NCBI GenBank assembly: GCA_019671005.1
Contig: CM033732.1
Span: 10,699,932-10,763,931, forward strand
Reading direction: 5' to 3'
Length of the DNA stretch: 64,000 bases
Source: Hibiscus mutabilis
Taxonomy: Eukaryota; Streptophyta; Magnoliopsida; Malvales; Malvaceae
Shown here: one piece after another, positions 59,064 through 64,000 of the stretch
How positions within the stretch are numbered: position 1 is the first letter of the stretch
Layout: the number at the start of each line of letters is the position of its first letter
The notes under the pieces: generated by a model
What the model saw: only the letters and a program-made list of their open reading frames with translations
Database searches by the model: none
What the model was told of the DNA's origin: nothing
Position numbers and translations under genes: made by a program

Positions 59064-62012
59064 GTATATATATATATATTAAATAAAAATAAATAAAGAG
59101 GATATGTGATTTTTTTATTCAAAATTTTCATATAATGTATTCGACAATAATAGTATTTTTATTATAAAAATGGAATTTGGTGCACTTATAATGTGTGGTT
59201 CAACAATTTGAAGGGAAAATTTTTTGAAATTTATTTTGAAAAAAATTATGTTAATTTATCGCATAGAAGTCTATTTTTTCAAAAAATAATAGATAATTTA
59301 AGTGACATAAATATATTTATATTCTTTTATTTTTGAAATTTCTTTAAATAATGAAGTTGATGTCACCGGTTGATGACAATCAATTGTCTTTGGTTCTAAT
59401 TAGAAAAAAAAATCTTAAATATATTTAAATTGATTTTTAACGTTTTTCCTTTAGTATATTTAATTAAATTGATTTGTTAGAATATCTCGTTTTTATTGTC
59501 TTCAACTTCTTGAAATGCATGTCTACTGACAAGTGACAACTAACTTTGAGGGGTGGGGTATTTGGAGAATAGAATTCGGGTTTTTTTAACCTATTTATAT
59601 ATCTCACAAATAATTTTATTCTACGCGTATTATCAATAAAATAAAAATAATAAACTATTCAGAAAATATTAAAAATATAAAAAACATTATTAATAAACAT
59701 GACATAAAGTCATTAGTAAAACATAAAGAAAAAAAAAAGGTAATGACAAATTTTGTCCGAGTTTGAAATTTATGATTTTTCAAATTTGTGTTTTTTTTTA
59801 CTTCATACTCACTTTAACCTATGCCATGATTAAGTTGATTGTGATAATTAACTAATGTGTTAATGAAAAACCAAGCTAATTAGTTCGTCTTCATTATGTT
59901 TAAGCTTATCTTAATCATCACCTACTCTTAAGTTATGAAATAAAATACTATTCAATAGCATAATTATTTATATCCCATTTCTTCCATAGTTTCGGATCTG
60001 GAATCATTTTACCCATATGCTTACATTATTACTATTATTTTTCCTTCAAATATCCATTATGTTTTCTAGAGAAATAATATGCATTTCCTAAAGGTGATTT
60101 GGACTCTATAGTGCTTCACTAACATCAGGAAATGAGTGATTAAAAATATATGCACATACTAAATAAAATCATAACATAAAAAGATTATATTTATATATTG
60201 TGATTCAAACCTTAAGTCTACTAAATATTATTTTGAAGTATAATAACTTAACTCTATTAAATTGAAGTTTTTTATTTAATCACCGATATTCAACTCATTG
60301 AGTGATTAATATGGATCGAGTACTGCAGAGGTCTATTATGGGGTAGCCCTCCCAAGTCCCAACTCAATTTACTTCATTCATAATATCAAAATTCGAACCT
60401 TTGACCTTACTTAAAAAATTTAGTGTGTCGTCCCACTAGACTAACTACTTGTTGGTTATTAGATCAAAGTTTAATTGAGTTAATTCTTTATTTTGTAATT
60501 AATTCAATAAAGCAGCATAAAGGAGTATACTACATTATTTTGAGTACATTAATACAAAAGAATGGCATAATGGGTTCTCTCTTTTTAATGGCGCATATTC
60601 TCCACATTTCTAGTGGTCAAAGTTAATTAATTTGGTCTATATAATCATTTGCTAAAAATTATATTTAATTAATTTGAATTCAAATATTAACACCTTTACT
60701 CTTCTATTTTTTTTAAATATAACCTTTTATATACATTTAAAAGGAGAAAGATAGTGTGATGTGTATGTACAAGATTTTGCCCCTTCTCCATATCTCCCTA
60801 TAATAATGTTTATATCATATCTCTTTCAATAAATACATGTGGGTATATAATATATATTAAAAAATAAAAAAAAAAGTGAGAAAAAAAACCAAACAAGTTT
60901 GGTTGTATATGTTAGAAGGAAAGTTGAATGTGGGGTCCAAGGTGCATATTGCACATGGGTAAGATGCACTATCTACCTTGTCCCTAAAATTTGCTAGTTT
61001 TTTTTATATATATATAATTTATCCTTGAATTTCATGTTACTTTTGTGGAAATATTGCGCCTGGTTGAATTGGACACCACACCTTTTGCAAATCTATTTCA
61101 TTATTCTCTTCACATTATATGAAAATTGAAAGTAAAAAAATGAAACATAAAGAATATTGGATATTACAGTAAATGTTTTGGCATGAAGCTCAAACACTAT
61201 TATTAAATCTCTCCTTTAATGTAGTATTGACCCACCATTTTTTATTAGGGTGTAGAGATTAAATTGTTATTAAGCTAAATTTTGGGTTTGTCTAAGGATC
61301 TTTATGTGTGGTTTTGGACATATCCTCACTCATATTCTATTATTACTTTTCATGAAATAATTACATGAAAGTTTGCCATCAATAACAACATTCAAGTTTC
61401 TCAAAGTGGGAAAAAGGTCAAAGAAAATTGATTTGTTTCTTGTTTTCTCTTTTCTCAACTTATCTAGCTTATAATGTAAAGTGGGGTTCAACAAGTTTAG
61501 TTAAATTAAAATTTAAACTTTTGGGTCAAATTAGTTTCAATTTTTTAGGCAAATCAGTCTCAAATTTGACGAGTTTAATCAATTTGATTAAACTTGGCAA
61601 GTTCAAAGGTTAGTTTAACCTTAAAAATTAAAGGGTAAATTTGAATGAACTTGTCCGGTTCAAACGTCAATTTGATCCTCAAAAGTTCACAGGCTAATTT
61701 GATCAAATTTGTTAAGTTCAGAGATTAATTTGAATTTTAGGACCATTTTATATTTTAAACCTTATTGTTATTTTGCATTTTTTTACGGGCTGTACATTTT
61801 TTTTAATTTGATGTTTTTATATTGTTGATTTTTTTAAAAGAAGCATAAAATGTAAAAAATTAAAGTGTTGAAAAAAATATTTTTGGAACTTGTAAGAACT
61901 TAAGTGGAGATACACAATTTTGAAACCTTGACCAAATTAACCCTTTTTCTTTAATAATTTGATTTTCTCTTTTTTAAATTACTTAAAAAAATTAAAATGG
62001 GTTTAATTCAAC
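59064..62012. other. AT-rich intergenic stretch with one possible SINE
   Basis: No gene. At 60313-60455 the reverse strand has an A-box-like TAGTTAGTCTAGTGGG, followed about 50 bp later by a B-box-like GGTTCGAATTTTG, which suggests a SINE on the minus strand; its ends and duplication were not found. 61490-61740 has repeated AGTTTAATCAAATTTG-type words. Confidence 0.4.
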
Positions 62013-62187
62013 CAACGAGAGTTGGTCCAAATGGTAAGCAGCTTGGTATTGCTTAACATGTCTCGAGTTTGAGGTCCCGTGCAGGAAATCTCCGCAGGTG
62101 GACTCACCCACTAGAACCAAGTGAGCAACTCAGATCGGTCCGGATTAATTAGGACAAAGCCTTAGGAATCGAGACAACAAAAAAATG
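62013..62187 (+). mobile_element. tRNA-derived SINE
   Basis: It contains GAGTTGGTCCAAATGGTAAG (A-box region), GTCTCGAGTTTGAGGTCCC (B-box region) and a CAACAAAAAAA tail. It aligns along its length with the SINE at 30708-30869, e.g. GGCTCACCCAC / GGACTCACCCAC and GATCTGGATTAGTCAGG / GGTCCGGATTAATTAGG. The flanks ATGGGTTTAATTCAAC and ATGGGTTCAAC probably form the target duplication. Confidence 0.85.
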
Positions 62188-62196
62188 GGTTCAACA

Positions 62197-64000
62197 AAAA
62201 AACAAAGGGTTGTAAGTTCCCAGCTGGGCTTTGGTTATAAAAAAATTATCTTCTAAGTTGCCAACATAATTGTGATTAAATTGTTGTTTAATGAGATTGA
62301 AAATGGGAATATTAGGGTTAAATAACTTTACTTTTTATCCTTGATGATTCCTGTAATCATAGAATAATAAAGGCAGATGAAGATAGATGGATGAATTTAG
62401 TGTGTGGGTGAGAGGGAAAGAAGTAAAAGAAATATGGGTCCATTTTTAATACAATGATACTTCCTCAACCTGCAAAACTACTGGCTAATAATAACATGCC
62501 CTTGCGTTTTTTAGTTAAAATATTCTCCAAGTCCCTCTATTCTTCATCCATTCGAAATTTAGTCCTCTACTTTTGAATTTAAAAGTCCAAGTCTAACTAC
62601 TAACACCATTACAATTCTTTTTTTTTTAAAATTCTAAATATATGGAGAGTACAAAGACTGGAGAGTGTTTTTAATTTGTTTTTGTTACAAATCTGAAAAA
62701 GGTGGATTTGATTTCCATGGCATCGAGATCCAATTCAGCCATTATTAACTGTGGGGGTATAATTACAATTGTAGGTGCTGTGAAAACATCAATGACAAAT
62801 GGACACATGTGTTTGGTCGACATGACAGACAACCGGTCCTTGCAACTCACGTAGTATTCCTATCAATATCGTGTTAGAACAAAGCTTAGAGATTCTGGTA
62901 AACAATTGCTTAACAATGGCCTATCCAATACGTTAAGGAAGATTTTCAGTAGTTACAGACAGGGACGGAGTTGTGTGGATGCTTGGAGACTGGTTTTCAT
63001 TTTTTTTTATTAGAAATAATATTGAGATTTTTATTTATTTCGACAGTAATTTTCAATTCATTTAAATTTTATCTTTTTTAATAATTAATTATACCCCGTT
63101 TCATTTATTTTAAATTTTAACTCTGTCAATAATTAAAGATTTGAACAAGGTATGGTTTTTGTTCATTTAGCGTCTTAGCTCTAAGATGAAATACTAGTTT
63201 AATGACTTTCAAATAAGGGTTTTTATTGTACGATTTTAATGGAATTAATCAATCTAAATTCAATTAATCATAAGAATCAATTTGATTAATTAGGTCTTAT
63301 TTTTTATTGCTTTTTCAAAAGTACTTTTGGGGTCAAAACAACGTAAAACTAGTATAATTACTTACCCGTGTTTATATTTTAAAAACAATACTTAAAAATA
63401 CTTTTTGACAGCAATACCAATAACGATATAACTCAACATTATTTATTGAGGGGGCGTTTGAAAATGTTTAAATTCATAGGGGTAAAAATATAAATTATAT
63501 GTTTCTAGGGGACTAAAATACAATTTTACCATTATCTCATCTTAATTTTTTTTTCAATTTTTAAAAATCAGTCCCTTAGAGGCACTAGCCCTGAATACCA
63601 AATACTCTTATTTTAAACCAAAAAATACATAAACACTTTTCGAAAATACTTCTCAAAAGCACTTCATCAACTACACTACTATTATTTTATAACTTCGACT
63701 AATTCGGTTAATGAAAGTTTGATTCGATCATTAATAAAAACCGATCAATTGAACGCTCTTGGTATTAGATTGTGCTTTTTATGTTTGTTTGAATTTGATT
63801 TTCCTAGTAATGAAACGGATGGTGAGAAATTACAATGAATCGAGTTTTGTCATATCAAATTAGTTGCGTTTAGGAAAACAGGACAAAACAAAACTGTTTT
63901 CAAAACAACACACTCCATTTGATTTCGTAACAAATTTCATTCGACAACCTTGAAACAAGGAAACCATGTCCCCAGCGATAGGTGTTTTGTTTGTTTATTC
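62197..64000. other. AT-rich intergenic stretch, no gene
   Basis: No coding frame. 63294-63660 has paired TTCAAAAGTACTTTTGG and CGAAAATACTTCTCAAAAGC words and may be a degraded MITE. Confidence 0.35.

Noticed and set aside
60423..60626. 67-residue ORF
   Set aside because: It overlaps a probable SINE and AT-rich sequence; no family features.

Overview
This is a nuclear window from a dicot plant. It is AT-rich, has spliced genes, a plastid-targeted peroxiredoxin and a nine-exon CSLA gene, and is packed with LTR retrotransposons, MITEs and SINEs. The style of the retroelements would fit Malvaceae (a Gossypium-like genome), but that is an inference I could not test.

Region by region. 1-21.6 kb is retrotransposon. 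An 18-kb Athila-like Ty3 element (794-18812, perfect 5-bp target duplication GTAAG) has the layout LTR / internal / damaged LTR / internal / LTR, a tandem dimer. It has inserted into older LTR-like sequence. Both polyprotein copies (gag, protease, RT-RNase H, integrase) are broken by many frameshifts. 21.6-23.5 kb is intergenic with an old LTR-like fragment.

23.5-36.7 kb is the gene island. It holds an intact intronless plastid type II peroxiredoxin (PRXIIE-like, + strand), a convergent PPR pseudogene (- strand, several stops and frameshifts), and an intact nine-exon glucomannan 4-beta-mannosyltransferase gene (CSLA9-like, - strand, 533 codons, every splice site read from the sequence). The two living genes have unrelated jobs: plastid peroxide detoxification, and Golgi mannan backbone synthesis.

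37-64 kb has no convincing protein gene but a very dense set of non-autonomous DNA transposons. There are seven long-inverted-repeat (foldback) elements, three with 9-bp Mutator-type target duplications. Several hAT-type MITEs are made of monotonous short words, and three of them sit inside the foldback elements. A Stowaway MITE and elements built around telomere-like TTTAGGG tracts are also present. At 55.7-59.1 kb a TRIM-like array of three short LTRs carries a 2.5-kb solo LTR nested inside its third unit. SINEs lie at 30.7 kb and 62.0 kb.

The most unusual signals are the dimeric Athila element, its many GCC/GGCAAC dyads that coincide with inter-copy differences, the nested foldback/hAT cluster, the telomere-word foldbacks, and the arrays of GTATCGATAC-type palindromes in two unrelated long LTRs.
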